Positions 50,698-60,371 are shown, counted from the stretch's first letter. The stretch: DNA of 64,000 nt from Bacteroidaceae bacterium (GCA_017529865.1 JAFXNA010000014.1:1-64000); one strand, 5' to 3'. Numbers and translations are program-made. Notes: generated by a model from the letters alone, not told the origin.

Positions 50698-52488
50698 TTA
50701 TAAGTTGAATTTCAGCTTGTAAGGCAATGCAGCCTGTATTCTGTCTTTGCTCTGGAGGTCTTTTGCTGCACGATAGACATCATAGAACTCACCCAGATTC
50801 TGCTTCAACTGTGCCTCTGCGATGCTACTTTCAGAAGTCTTATCCATCAACTGCTCAAAGAAAGTCTTTTGTACAGGATAGTCCTTCACAGTACATTCCT
50901 CAATCTTAGCCTTCTTCTTGGCAACAGCGATGGCATCTTCCAAGTTACCCAACTGGTCAACCAATCCTAACTTCTTAGCATGAACACCAGTCCATACACG
51001 TCCTTCGCCAATCACCTTGATAGAATCCTGTGACATTCCACGTCCGTCAGCACAACGCTTGGTGAAGAGTTCGTAACCACGATTGATGTAGCCCTGCAGC
51101 AATGCACTCTCGTTCTCGTTGAATGGACGGTAGTAGCCACCGAAGTCTGCATATTCGTTAGTCTTTACGGTAGCGACGTTCAGTCCAAGCTTGTCGTTCA
51201 TCAGTTCGCTTGCATCTGGGAACATACCGAAGATACCGATTGAACCTGTGAGGGTTGTTGGCTCAGCTACGATCCAGTCTGCTGCACATGAGATGTAGTA
51301 ACCACCGCTGGCTGCATAGCCACCCATTGATACAACGATTGGTTTCTTCGACTTGATGTTCATCACCTGATGCCAGATCTGCTCTGATGCGAATGCGCTA
51401 CCACCTGGAGAGTTCACACGAAGTACAACAGCCTTCACTTCATCATCGTCAGCCAGCTTCTTCAGGTCTTTCACCACTTCACTGCCCACGATCATTTCTT
51501 CTGAACCGAATGAAGTAGGTGACTCATCCTGTACAATCTCACCAGTTGCATAGTATACTGCTACGATATCGCCGCTCATGCTCTTTGGAGCGTTGTTGGC
51601 AGAAGTAGCCACGTTCGCAAACTTGGTTTCGTTATATTCACCGTCCTTGTTCTTGTCGCCCTTCATCATGTTTTTAATCACGCTGGAGATCTCGTCAGCA
51701 AATACCAACTTATCCACGATCTTGTTCTTTACGTAGTACTTTGCATCCTTGAGCATCATGCCGCTGTCTACCAGTGCGTCCAGTTTCTCCTTTGCAATCT
51801 TTCTTGACTTGCTCATATCGTCCAGCATCTCATCCCAGATTTCGTCAGAGAGAACAGTCAGCTGCTCACGGTTTGGCTCACTCATATCGTCAAGGATATA
51901 AGGTTCTACGGCCGACTTATACGTACCCACTTTGAACACCTGTGCCTTCACACCGATTTTCTGCATAAGGTTCTTGTAATACATCGTTGAAAGTGACATA
52001 CCAGCCAATTCCACCATACCTTCAGGGTTGATCAGCAGCGAGTCAGCTGTACTGCAGAGGTAGTAAGCACCCTGTCCGTAGTTGTCAGCATACGATATGA
52101 TGAACTTTCCATCCTTCTTGAAGTCAACCAGCGCGTCACGCAGTTCCTGCAACATAGCAGGAGTACCACCGCCAAACTGACCCACCTTCAGGTAGATACC
52201 CTTGATATCATCGTTTTCCTTAGCGCTCTTGATAGAAGTCAGCAGGTCATTCAGACCCAGACTTTCACTACCACCACCCATCAATTCAGCAAATGGGTTG
52301 TCCACAGCACGCTCATCCAGTGCACCGTCAAGGTCAATCACCATCACTGAGTTGCTCTTGATAGGTTCAGATACTGAAGACATTGATGCCAGTCCTGACA
52401 ATGCCAACAGAGAGAAGATGCCTATGATAAGGCCTAAGAGAAGAATGCCAACGATTGTGGCCAATGTGTACTTTAAAAATTCTTTCAT
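50698..52488 (-). CDS. sppA: Signal peptide peptidase SppA, 67K type
   Basis: 596 residues, a fusion of two ClpP-like halves. N-terminal membrane helix (ATIVGILLLGLIIGIFSLLA). Catalytic Lys in KVGTYKSAVEPY (about 190-200) and Ser in LRVNSPGGSAFASEQIWHQV (about 361-380). Degrades cleaved signal peptides in the membrane. Heads sppA-lpxK-punA-thiL. Confidence 0.92.
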   Translation of the reverse strand: MKEFLKYTLATIVGILLLGLIIGIFSLLALSGLASMSSVSEPIKSNSVMVIDLDGALDERAVDNPFAELMGGGSESLGLNDLLTSIKSAKENDDIKGIYLKVGQFGGGTPAMLQELRDALVDFKKDGKFIISYADNYGQGAYYLCSTADSLLINPEGMVELAGMSLSTMYYKNLMQKIGVKAQVFKVGTYKSAVEPYILDDMSEPNREQLTVLSDEIWDEMLDDMSKSRKIAKEKLDALVDSGMMLKDAKYYVKNKIVDKLVFADEISSVIKNMMKGDKNKDGEYNETKFANVATSANNAPKSMSGDIVAVYYATGEIVQDESPTSFGSEEMIVGSEVVKDLKKLADDDEVKAVVLRVNSPGGSAFASEQIWHQVMNIKSKKPIVVSMGGYAASGGYYISCAADWIVAEPTTLTGSIGIFGMFPDASELMNDKLGLNVATVKTNEYADFGGYYRPFNENESALLQGYINRGYELFTKRCADGRGMSQDSIKVIGEGRVWTGVHAKKLGLVDQLGNLEDAIAVAKKKAKIEECTVKDYPVQKTFFEQLMDKTSESSIAEAQLKQNLGEFYDVYRAAKDLQSKDRIQAALPYKLKFNL

Positions 52489-52552
52489 AATCTCATTTAC
52501 TATTTTACGATTTACTACTTACTTTTGTTATTATTTGTTTATTTACTATTTG

Positions 52553-53737
52553 TCATTCTTTAGCTGCAAGGCTTTTATAATACTCACAAGCTGCTAAGAG
52601 CCATGCTCCCGTACCAAATGGATGCTGCGATTTTGCATCTGCTATGCGGGTTGGATCAGGTTTCTCGCCTATGGGCTGCACATACCCTATTCCTCCGTCC
52701 GATTGGAGTGCGATTGTGGTGAGATACTTCCACGCCTTGTCTGTCACAGGCTTGAAATCTTTCACACTCAGCAGACCGTTGTTCATGCCCCACAACATTC
52801 CATAAGTGAAGAACGCTGTTCCGCTGGTCTCATATCCTGGTGCATCGGCCTCACAAAGCATCGAACGTGTCCAATAACCCTCTGGTTGCTGACACTCTGC
52901 TACCGCTTTGGCCAGTTGCTGGAATCGCTGCACGTAGAAGGGTCGGTATTTCGAGTCTTTAGGCAGGTCCTGCAACACCTTTGCCAGTCCGGCCAGCACC
53001 CATCCGTCACCTCGTGCCCAGAAGCTCTTTCCCTCGTTGCATGCCGTCTTCACTTTAGGCCACACATACTTGCCGTCCCTGTAATACAGATGTTGGTCTT
53101 TGTCCCACAGCAAGTCGTCAGTCCACTTGAAACACTCGTACTGCTTGTCCAGCAATCGCTCGTTGTGCGTCACCGTATAGAGTTTCGAGAAGATGGGGAG
53201 TCCCATGTAGAGAGCGTCCGACCACCACCAGTAATCTGCCTCCTTCGATTTCGCCTGATACATCATCACCTCGAGCGTGCGCTGCAGCCGTTCGGCCCGA
53301 TGTTCCAGCTTATACAAGTCGATATACACCTGAAAGCAAATCTGCCAGTCTGCAAAGAGTACATGGTTCATATCCTCACCATACGTAGCATACTCCCATT
53401 TCGACTTATCCGTCTGAGTAGCTCCTTTCCAGTGATTATATTCCGCCCACGCGAGGGCATAATCCAGATACTCCTGTTTTCCTGTCAACTCATACACCGC
53501 CTGATTGCCTGTGAAATAGGCCGCATTGTCCCAAAATCCCCTGCACAGAGGGCTACGAGTTGCCTGCCAATGGTTGTTCACCCGCAAGATGGCATCTAAA
53601 ACCCCTCTCTTATCTCCCCCAAGGGGAGAAGATTCCCCTCCTTGGGAGGGGTTAGGGGAGGTCTGGCCATTGGCTATTTGACCATATGACGCACACACTG
53701 CAAAAAAAACTACAGCAAATAACAAATATTTTTTCAT
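52553..53737 (-). CDS. Secreted GH105-like unsaturated rhamnogalacturonyl hydrolase
   Basis: 394 residues with a signal peptide (MKKYLLFAVVFFAVCASYGQ). Fold of glycoside hydrolase family 105/88: WEYATYGEDMNHVLFADWQI, DYWWWSDALYMGLPIF, YWTRSMLCEADAPGYETSGT and FGTGAWLLAACEYY. These release unsaturated uronyl residues from pectin fragments. Residues about 21-47 (SPNPSQGGESSPLGGDKRG part) are encoded by a dispersed repeat (53602-53665) inserted in frame between signal peptide and catalytic domain. The catalytic part is undisturbed. It stands alone, 64 bp before sppA on the same strand. Confidence 0.8.
   Translation of the reverse strand: MKKYLLFAVVFFAVCASYGQIANGQTSPNPSQGGESSPLGGDKRGVLDAILRVNNHWQATRSPLCRGFWDNAAYFTGNQAVYELTGKQEYLDYALAWAEYNHWKGATQTDKSKWEYATYGEDMNHVLFADWQICFQVYIDLYKLEHRAERLQRTLEVMMYQAKSKEADYWWWSDALYMGLPIFSKLYTVTHNERLLDKQYECFKWTDDLLWDKDQHLYYRDGKYVWPKVKTACNEGKSFWARGDGWVLAGLAKVLQDLPKDSKYRPFYVQRFQQLAKAVAECQQPEGYWTRSMLCEADAPGYETSGTAFFTYGMLWGMNNGLLSVKDFKPVTDKAWKYLTTIALQSDGGIGYVQPIGEKPDPTRIADAKSQHPFGTGAWLLAACEYYKSLAAKE
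53602..53665. repeat. REP-like dispersed repeat inside GH105-like gene
   Basis: Matches the repeat in the tig leader (30 of 33 bp over 53602-53634), followed by CCCCTCCTTGGGAGGGG and GTTAGGGGAGGTCT, a tail also seen at 24310-24335. Two inverted repeats (CTCCCC/GGGGAG and CCCCTCC/GGAGGGG) give it paired stems. Confidence 0.7.
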
Positions 53738-53936
53738 TACCTATAATTATTACATTTTATAATTTTTTCATTCTTACATTTTTAATTCATTTCCGGTGCG
53801 AATTTACACATTATTTATTATATAGCCAAAAGTTGAGCCACTTTTATGCAAATAATCATGTGTTATGAATGATGAATTATAAATTATTTCCTACCTTTGC
53901 AACCAATTTCATCAACTTTTGAACTTTCAACTTTAT

Positions 53937-54338
53937 ATGAGCATACAGGAGTTACTGAACCAGACCGACCGCTTCGCCGCCAGCGCAGGATGTAAGATAA
54001 CCGAGGCGGACGAGCACCATGCCGTTGCTGAAATGACAGTAACAGCCAATCATCTCAATGGAGGCAACGTATGTCAGGGAGGAGCCCTGTTCACCCTTGC
54101 CGACCTCGCCATCGCAGCCCTAATGAACTACAGCGGCCAACTCACCTTCGGCATCAGCAACAGCATCATGTATGTATCCAGCGCCCACGAAGGCGATCAC
54201 CTCCGTGCCGAAGCCATCCACGTAGCCAACCACCATAAGATACCCTCCGTCGAAGTCCGGGTTACCAACCAAGCCGGTCAACTTATCTGTCACGTCACAG
54301 GTCTCGGATACAGGAAATCGGCAGCCATCAAAGCCTGA
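53937..54338 (+). CDS. PaaI-type hotdog thioesterase
   Basis: 133 residues from the ATG at 53937 (MSIQELLNQTDRFAAS). Hotdog-fold signature HLNGGNVCQGGALFTLADLA (about 43-62) with the catalytic-type NGG/Q.GGA.F motif. Members hydrolyse acyl- or aryl-CoA. A TACCTTTG -7 box lies just upstream (53892-53899). Confidence 0.85.
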   Translation: MSIQELLNQTDRFAASAGCKITEADEHHAVAEMTVTANHLNGGNVCQGGALFTLADLAIAALMNYSGQLTFGISNSIMYVSSAHEGDHLRAEAIHVANHHKIPSVEVRVTNQAGQLICHVTGLGYRKSAAIKA

Positions 54339-54759
54339 ACGAAACCCTACGTTAATGAGAAAGCATAGGGAAAACATAGAGAGGAACAAGAGGGAGACAA
54401 GAGGGAGACAAGAGAGGGGTATGAGAAACCTATGCGGTAACCTTGAGGTAAGTATGCGGTACATGCTCGGTATCTCTTCGGTACCATAGAGTTGACATAG
54501 AGTTGACTTAGAGTTGTCTTAGTGCTGTCCATTACTTCTTCCTTGTGTTTTGGAGTTGGGAATGAGTGTCACATAGCAAAAAGTTTTAGGCGGCTTATGA
54601 GCCTTGTGGCTCCTTATATTTTCCTTATGCAAAGATACAACAAAAAACTGAACTGACAAAATAATGATTGGTGTTATTTGAGAAAAACGCATAATATTTG
54701 CACTAATTGCCGAATATTTGTAACTTTGCATCACAAAATGGCAAAAAGAAGACGTTGAC
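54339..54759. repeat. Gap with short tandem repeats
   Basis: No gene in 421 bp. It contains a purine-rich CAAGAGGGAGA tandem (54387-54412) and three ATAGAGTTGAC-type 11-12-bp repeats (54487-54520), and closes with an ordinary TAACTTTG -7 box (54721-54728) for the next gene. Confidence 0.55.
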
Positions 54760-55335
54760 ATGAAAAAAATCATAGAATTCTGGAACAGGATATACTATGC
54801 GGCATATAGCATTCACTTTGTTATCAGTTGCTACATCATCGACCCAATCATATATCCAATCGAGCGGGCGTTCTACTTCATTCTGAATTGCATTCCTGCT
54901 ATAAAAAGGCGTAATGAGAGAGAAGGAATCACGTTTGACTCTATTAAAGAAACAGCGCATAAGCAATACCACAACCCAGAAAGCGGCCACTTTATGTATT
55001 TTGTAAATGGTTTCTTCTCACTTGTGACGGCACTTCCTTTTCTACTATGTATCAGCATTCTGGAGTACTATCTGGGTGGAAGCATCAGAGAATGGTTTTT
55101 CAGTAATCTCGCACTAAATCTCATTTTGATTTGGGGTGGTGTCATGCTGTTACAATATTTATTTGCTTGGAAACACGACCGCTACCTCACCTATTTCGCA
55201 GCGTTCGAGAAGGAGGGCACGAGGAAAAGAGCCGTATGGACAATTGGCTTACTGATTGTGTTCGTTGCTATGCTTGTCTTAACAGTTTATATTTTCATCT
55301 GTGCCGAGAAGAAGCACGGATTCTGGCGTCCATAG
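54760..55335 (+). CDS. Hypothetical membrane protein
   Basis: 191 residues, four hydrophobic segments: about 12-40 (YAAYSIHFVISCYIIDPIIY), 84-105, 115-135 and 160-183. Polar conserved-looking central loop (GITFDSIKETAHKQYHNPES). No family recognised; no signal peptide. It stands alone behind a TAACTTTG box and before cca. Confidence 0.65.
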   Translation: MKKIIEFWNRIYYAAYSIHFVISCYIIDPIIYPIERAFYFILNCIPAIKRRNEREGITFDSIKETAHKQYHNPESGHFMYFVNGFFSLVTALPFLLCISILEYYLGGSIREWFFSNLALNLILIWGGVMLLQYLFAWKHDRYLTYFAAFEKEGTRKRAVWTIGLLIVFVAMLVLTVYIFICAEKKHGFWRP

Positions 55336-55404
55336 CAACTTTTCGTCAGAAAATTTCTTCATGCAAAGTTTTTTTCATACCTTTGCAGTTGCAATTGTAC
55401 AGAT

Positions 55405-56904
55405 ATGAAATTACTGACGGATGAAGAGCTGAAGCAAGCACTCGACAAACATATATTTCATTTGATATCTGAGACGGCTGACGAACTCGGACTGGAGTGT
55501 TATGTCATTGGGGGATATGTGAGGGATTTGTTCCTGGAAAGGCCAAGCAATGATATTGATGTGGTGGTTATAGGCTCGGGAATTTTACTTGCATCTGAGG
55601 TACAGAAGAAATTGGGTAAGCGTGCCCACTTGTCTGTGTTCAAGAACTTTGGAACCGCGCAAATCAAGATTAGAGGAGAGAAAGGACAAGGGGAGATAGA
55701 AATTGAGTTTGTGGGTGCCCGAAAGGAAAGTTATAGCCACGATTCGAGGAAGCCTGTGGTGGAAGACGGCACCATCGAAGATGACCAAAACCGCCGCGAC
55801 TTCACCATCAACGCAATGGCGCTGTGTCTGAACAAAGACAGGTTTGGTGAGTTGGTCGACCCGTTCGACGGACTATATGACCTGGAGGACGGCATCATCG
55901 CCACCCCGCTCGACCCAGACATCACGTTCAGCGACGATCCGCTACGCATGATGCGTTGCATACGCTTTGCTACCCAACTGAATTTCTACATCGAAGACGA
56001 GACTTTCGATGCGTTAGAGCGCAACAAAGAGCGCATCAAAATCATATCGGGTGAGCGAATTGCAGAGGAACTGAACAAAATCATCCTCTCGCCTATTCCA
56101 TCAAAGGGTTTCATCGACCTGGAACGCTGCGGACTGTTGGAAATCATCTTCCCTGAGCTATATGCGTTACAAGGCATAGAAACACGGAACGGGCGTGCCC
56201 ACAAGGACAATTTCTATCACACGTTAGAGGTGCTGGATAATGTGGCAAAGGCAACAGGAGTGACAGGAGTGGCAGGAGTGCAGGAGTACAGGAGTGCAGA
56301 CGAGAGATGGCCGGACGAGAAGGATCGTGTGTTATGGTTGAGATGGGCTGCGTTGTTGCACGACATCGGGAAGCCAAAGAGCAAGAAGTGGGACAACACG
56401 CTAGGATGGACATTCCACAATCACAATTATATTGGGGAAAAGATGGTGCCGCAGATATTCCGAAGGATGAAGCTGCCAATGAATGAGAAGATGAAGTACG
56501 TGGAGAAACTCGTGGGCCTGCACATGCGACCGATTGCCATCGCTGATGATGAAGTGACTGACTCGGCTGTGCGACGCCTGCTGTTCGAAGCTGGGGACGA
56601 TATCGACGACCTGATGTTGCTTTGTAATGCAGATATCACCTCGAAGAACGAGGAGCGCAAACGTCAGTTCCGTAGGAACTTCGAACTGGTGGAGGAGAAA
56701 CTGGTAGCCATCGAGGAGAAGGACCGCATCCGCAACATGAAGTTTGCTGTCGATGGGGAGGAAATCATGCAAATGTTCAACCTGCAGCCAAGTCGTGAGG
56801 TGGGCATCCTAAAGAATGCAATGAAGGAAGCCATCCTTGACGGGGTGATTCCGAATGAACATGATGCGTGTGTGGAGTTCTTAAATTCAATTCATAATTC
56901 ATAA
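55405..56904 (+). CDS. cca: CCA-adding tRNA nucleotidyltransferase with HD domain
   Basis: 499 residues. Nucleotidyltransferase motif YVIGGYVRDLFLER (about 32-45) with catalytic DIDVVVIG, then RRDFTINAMAL and an RNA-binding part. The HD domain has LLHDIGKPKSKKWDN at about 315-329. Between the helix HTLEVLDNVAK and WLRWAALLHDIG, residues about 284-303 (TGVTGVAGVQEYRSADER) are encoded by a GGAGTG-rich repeat also found in the next gene. It adds or repairs the 3' CCA of tRNA. The last codons and stop come from an AATTCATAATTCATAA repeat. Confidence 0.9.
   Translation: MKLLTDEELKQALDKHIFHLISETADELGLECYVIGGYVRDLFLERPSNDIDVVVIGSGILLASEVQKKLGKRAHLSVFKNFGTAQIKIRGEKGQGEIEIEFVGARKESYSHDSRKPVVEDGTIEDDQNRRDFTINAMALCLNKDRFGELVDPFDGLYDLEDGIIATPLDPDITFSDDPLRMMRCIRFATQLNFYIEDETFDALERNKERIKIISGERIAEELNKIILSPIPSKGFIDLERCGLLEIIFPELYALQGIETRNGRAHKDNFYHTLEVLDNVAKATGVTGVAGVQEYRSADERWPDEKDRVLWLRWAALLHDIGKPKSKKWDNTLGWTFHNHNYIGEKMVPQIFRRMKLPMNEKMKYVEKLVGLHMRPIAIADDEVTDSAVRRLLFEAGDDIDDLMLLCNADITSKNEERKRQFRRNFELVEEKLVAIEEKDRIRNMKFAVDGEEIMQMFNLQPSREVGILKNAMKEAILDGVIPNEHDACVEFLNSIHNS
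56254..56310 (+). repeat. GGAGTG-rich coding repeat, copy 1 (in cca)
   Basis: Starts as 9-bp tandem ACAGGAGTG units, then a 31-bp block shared with 58168-58198 (26 of 31 identical). Encodes GVTGVAGVQEYRSADER. Confidence 0.65.
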
Positions 56905-56920
56905 TGCATAATGCATAATT
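56885..56920. repeat. AATTCATAATGCATAAT low-complexity repeat
   Basis: One of several copies in the window (others near 21040-21068, 22670-22700, 28070-28090, 30685-30715 and 53868-53885). Here it supplies the last codons of cca. Confidence 0.6.
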
Positions 56921-56921
56921 G

Positions 56922-58379
56922 ATGTTAATCGCTCTACTGATATATTTCGCTGTGTTGCTGATTGTTGCCCGTCTGAGTGGGAAGGGAGGCAATGATGCGT
57001 TTTTCAGGGCAGGGCGGAAATCACCTTGGGCGTTGGTGGCGTTTGGCATGATTGGTGCCTCGATTAGTGGGGTGACCTTCATTGGTGTGCCAGGATGGGT
57101 GATGACGACAGATATGACCTATATTCAGATGTGTCTGGGCTTTATCGTAGGCTATATCATCGTGGCATTTGTGCTGCTTCCGCTTTACTACAAATTAGGT
57201 CTCACATCCATCTACACCTATCTACAACACCGATTAGGGAATACCAGTTACAAGACTGGCGCATGGTTCTTCATCCTCTCGAAACTCTTAGGCGCTGCTG
57301 CCAAGTTCTATGTAGTTGTGCAGATTCTACAAGTATGTGTAGCCGACCAGTATGGCATTCCATATGCTGTAACTGCTATCATCACGTTATTGTTTATATG
57401 GATTTACACTCGAAGGAGTGGAATCCGCACATTGGTGTGGACGGATGTCTTGCAGACTTTTATCCTATTGTTGGCATTGATCATCATCTTGGTTCAAGTA
57501 TGTGCGAAGCTCGATTTTACCTTCACGGATGCATGGACTGCCGTATGGAACGACCCTCATGCCAAGGTATTTGAATTCAGCGACTGGACATCGAAACAAC
57601 ACTTCTGGAAGCAGTTCTTGAGCGGCGTGTTTGTGGTGATTGTGATGACAGGATTGGATCAAGACATGATGCAGAAGAATCTGACCTGTAAGAACCTACG
57701 GGCCGCCCAAAAGGACATGTGCAGCTATGGCGTGATGTTCGTGCCTGTCAATCTGCTGTTCCTGGCACTTGGCATTCTGCTTCTCATGCTCTACAGCCAA
57801 ATCGGAATGGAAATACCAGAAAAAGGAGACTCACTCTTGGCTAATATCGTTCTCTCGGGCACATTAGGCCAGACTGCTATGATTTGTTTTGGTATTGGGG
57901 TGGTAGCCAGTGCGTTTTCGAGTGCAGATTCATCGATGACGGCCATCACGACATCGATGTGTATCGATATCCTGCAAAAGGAACATGACGAGCGACTCCG
58001 CAAACGGGTTCACCTATTAGTGATGATTGCCTTCCTGCTTTGTTCCTTAGCATTCAATACGATAGGGAGTGGAAGTGTGATGGACTTGATTTATACGTTA
58101 GTAAGCTATACGTATGGGCCGCTATTGGGATTGTTTGCGTGGGGGATGATTAGAGGAGTGACAGGAGTGCAGGAGCAAAGGAGCGCAAACGATAGATTTG
58201 TGCCGTATATAGCAATTGCTGCGCCAGTGATTTGCTATATCATCGACTATACAACATTGAAGTATACAGGATATAAGTTCGGGTATGAGATGTTGCTGCT
58301 GAACGGACTGCTGACCTTTATTGGTCTTTGGGCAGTTCGATGCGGAAAGTCGTGCCCTTCCCCACCTCAGAAGATTTGA
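56922..58379 (+). CDS. Sodium:solute symporter (SSS family)
   Basis: 485 residues from the ATG at 56922. About 13 membrane helices. SSS features: FFRAGRKSPWALVAFGMIGA near the start, GWVMTTDMTYIQMCLGFIVG and GIGVVASAFSSADSSMTAIT (about 325-344, Na+-site serines). Substrate unknown. Residues about 411-424 (GVTGVQEQRSANDR) come from the same repeat as in cca, in the loop between the YGPLLGLFAWGMIR helix and FVPYIAIAAP. The gene overlaps the 3' end of the kinase gene by 62 bp. Confidence 0.85.
   Translation: MLIALLIYFAVLLIVARLSGKGGNDAFFRAGRKSPWALVAFGMIGASISGVTFIGVPGWVMTTDMTYIQMCLGFIVGYIIVAFVLLPLYYKLGLTSIYTYLQHRLGNTSYKTGAWFFILSKLLGAAAKFYVVVQILQVCVADQYGIPYAVTAIITLLFIWIYTRRSGIRTLVWTDVLQTFILLLALIIILVQVCAKLDFTFTDAWTAVWNDPHAKVFEFSDWTSKQHFWKQFLSGVFVVIVMTGLDQDMMQKNLTCKNLRAAQKDMCSYGVMFVPVNLLFLALGILLLMLYSQIGMEIPEKGDSLLANIVLSGTLGQTAMICFGIGVVASAFSSADSSMTAITTSMCIDILQKEHDERLRKRVHLLVMIAFLLCSLAFNTIGSGSVMDLIYTLVSYTYGPLLGLFAWGMIRGVTGVQEQRSANDRFVPYIAIAAPVICYIIDYTTLKYTGYKFGYEMLLLNGLLTFIGLWAVRCGKSCPSPPQKI
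58152..58198 (+). repeat. GGAGTG-rich coding repeat, copy 2 (in symporter)
   Basis: AGGAGTGACAGGAGTG then the shared 31-bp block. Same reading frame as copy 1, encoding GVTGVQEQRSANDR. Confidence 0.65.
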
Positions 58380-59481
58380 CGAATATTTTGCCCTTATGAT
58401 ATTCCTCCACAATACGTTTTGCCAACGAGAGACCTAATCCCCAACCACGAGCTTTCGTAGTGAAACCAGGTTTGAAAACCGACTTGAAATGGCTCTTCGG
58501 CATACCCTTACCAGTATCTGTCACTTCAAGAACGATGCCATCACCCCAGTCTTGGAGGTAGAGGTCGATACGCCCGGTTCCATTCATGGCATCCACCGCA
58601 TTCTTACACAGATTCTCCACAACCCACTCAAAGAGTGAAGCCACCATTTTCACCTCGATACGATGGTCGGGGAAATGGGTAGTGATGACCACCTTGCTCG
58701 ATGTGCGACGCTCCATATACTCCACGACACGAGAAAGCACCTCCTTGATGTCCACCTCCTTTGGCTCGGGTATAGAACCAATCTTTGAGAAACGCTCAGC
58801 GATACGCTCCAAGCGTTTCACATCTTTCTCCATCTCAGGCAACATCTCATCGTCAGGATAAGTTTCGCGGAGCACCTCGGTCCAAGCCGTCAATGACGAG
58901 ATAGGCGTCCCCAACTGATGAGCCGTTTCCTTCGAAAGACCTACCCACACCTTGTTCTGCTCGGCTTTCATTGAAGCAAACAGGGCAAAGAGAGCAATCA
59001 GCACGAAGATGACGACAACACCTAATTGTATATAGGGATAAACAGCCAAGCGCTTCAGCATCAACGACTCATCGTAGCATATTTCAATATAATCGTCAGC
59101 ATCGTCGAGGTTGATACGGATGGTTTGGTTCGCTTGTTTCATGGCTTGAGCCATCGATTTGATCTCAGGCAACGAGTCTTCATCAGCCTTGAATGCCTTT
59201 CCCAAATTACGCGAAGTCTGCACATCGCCCTCACGATCCAGCACCACCACAGGAATGGTATTATTACCATTCAGAACCTTCAGCACGAGGTTGATGTCTG
59301 TGTTTTCATCAGCCTGATTGAGCGAGCGCATCGCCTCAGCCCACACCTCCATTTTGTTGAGTTCCTCGCGCTTGAGGTCATCAATCAGGTATTTCGATGT
59401 CAGCAACGAAGCGATGGCAATAATGATTGCCACAATAATGAGCAACAACTTTACATTCTTGATGCGTTCAAACCACTTCAT
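58318..59481 (-). CDS. Sensor histidine kinase, orphan
   Basis: 387 residues. Two membrane helices (about 12-30 and 155-177) flank a 120-residue periplasmic sensor part. Then HisKA with H-box SKETAHQLGTPISSL (His about 192), N-box ENLCKNAVDAM, G1 VTDTGKGMPK and G2 GWGLGLSLAKRIV. Autophosphorylates on His. No response regulator lies beside it. The 3' 62 bp overlap the symporter gene on the other strand. Confidence 0.88.
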   Translation of the reverse strand: MKWFERIKNVKLLLIIVAIIIAIASLLTSKYLIDDLKREELNKMEVWAEAMRSLNQADENTDINLVLKVLNGNNTIPVVVLDREGDVQTSRNLGKAFKADEDSLPEIKSMAQAMKQANQTIRINLDDADDYIEICYDESLMLKRLAVYPYIQLGVVVIFVLIALFALFASMKAEQNKVWVGLSKETAHQLGTPISSLTAWTEVLRETYPDDEMLPEMEKDVKRLERIAERFSKIGSIPEPKEVDIKEVLSRVVEYMERRTSSKVVITTHFPDHRIEVKMVASLFEWVVENLCKNAVDAMNGTGRIDLYLQDWGDGIVLEVTDTGKGMPKSHFKSVFKPGFTTKARGWGLGLSLAKRIVEEYHKGKIFVKSSEVGKGTTFRIELPKDQ

Positions 59482-59612
59482 GTTGATAAAAACGCAGAAA
59501 ATCTTAATTTATTGCGCACATTTTCACTTTTTTTAAGAAGGAGCGTATGGTATTCAGAAAAAAGTCGTAACTTTGCACCATCATTTCAACTATCATCTTA
59601 AACAATTCACAA

Positions 59613-60341
59613 ATGAGAAAAGTATTAGCATCTATCGTATTGGCACTTCTCTTTGCTGCCAATGTATCGGCTCAGAGCGATTGGACGCTCAACACTCGTG
59701 CATGGTCGACCAACTACTTCACAACACTTCTTTGGGATGCAATATCCATCACGACAAAGGAATTTGCTTTTGAAGACGATGATGATTGTTTAGCAGACAG
59801 AATCATTCCTAATGCAGAACTGGTTTTCCCGTATGCTGCACAGAAAAAAGGATTCGGAGGTGTGACAGAAATATTCTGCCCTTACACCCATGCATTTAGC
59901 AACCCATTCAAGAACCCAGGCGACTATGCCATCGGTATTGACGCATCTTGGAAACCAGGCTTCCTCGGAGCCTATGCAGGTGCCTACTTCAAGAGTCAGG
60001 AAGTCGTATTCAAGCAGTTCAATAACATTCGTGGTTATTATTTCCAGCCACGCTTAGGACTGATTGCCGGTAAGGGCGATGAACACGCAGTTGAACTGGG
60101 TGTATTCTATGACGTATTAACAGGAAGTGGAGGAAGAATGGCAGGACCGAAGAAAGACATGCTTCGTGGCGGTATCGGATTTGATATTGCTTATTCCATC
60201 ACTCCAGATGACGGAGAGCACAAATACTTGCTTCAGATTTCAACGCCTTTGCACAATTTCTTCTCAAAAGACGTTGAGAGAACACAAGGTTTTAAGCGCA
60301 GAGTCGGTTACATCATGTTTACCAGCAGAATCGCATTGTAA
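59613..60341 (+). CDS. Outer-membrane protein, probable beta-barrel
   Basis: 242 residues. Signal peptide MRKVLASIVLALLFAANVSA, then SDWTLNTRAWSTNYFTTLLW. Alternating pattern with aromatics (FLGAYAGAYFKSQEVVFKQF, YYFQPRLGLIAGKGDEHAVE) ends in RVGYIMFTSRIAL. No specific family. A TAACTTTG -7 box overlaps the kinase gene's upstream region (59568-59575). Confidence 0.7.
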   Translation: MRKVLASIVLALLFAANVSAQSDWTLNTRAWSTNYFTTLLWDAISITTKEFAFEDDDDCLADRIIPNAELVFPYAAQKKGFGGVTEIFCPYTHAFSNPFKNPGDYAIGIDASWKPGFLGAYAGAYFKSQEVVFKQFNNIRGYYFQPRLGLIAGKGDEHAVELGVFYDVLTGSGGRMAGPKKDMLRGGIGFDIAYSITPDDGEHKYLLQISTPLHNFFSKDVERTQGFKRRVGYIMFTSRIAL

Positions 60342-60371
60342 CGAAACGAAAAAGCATCGATAATTCAACAA

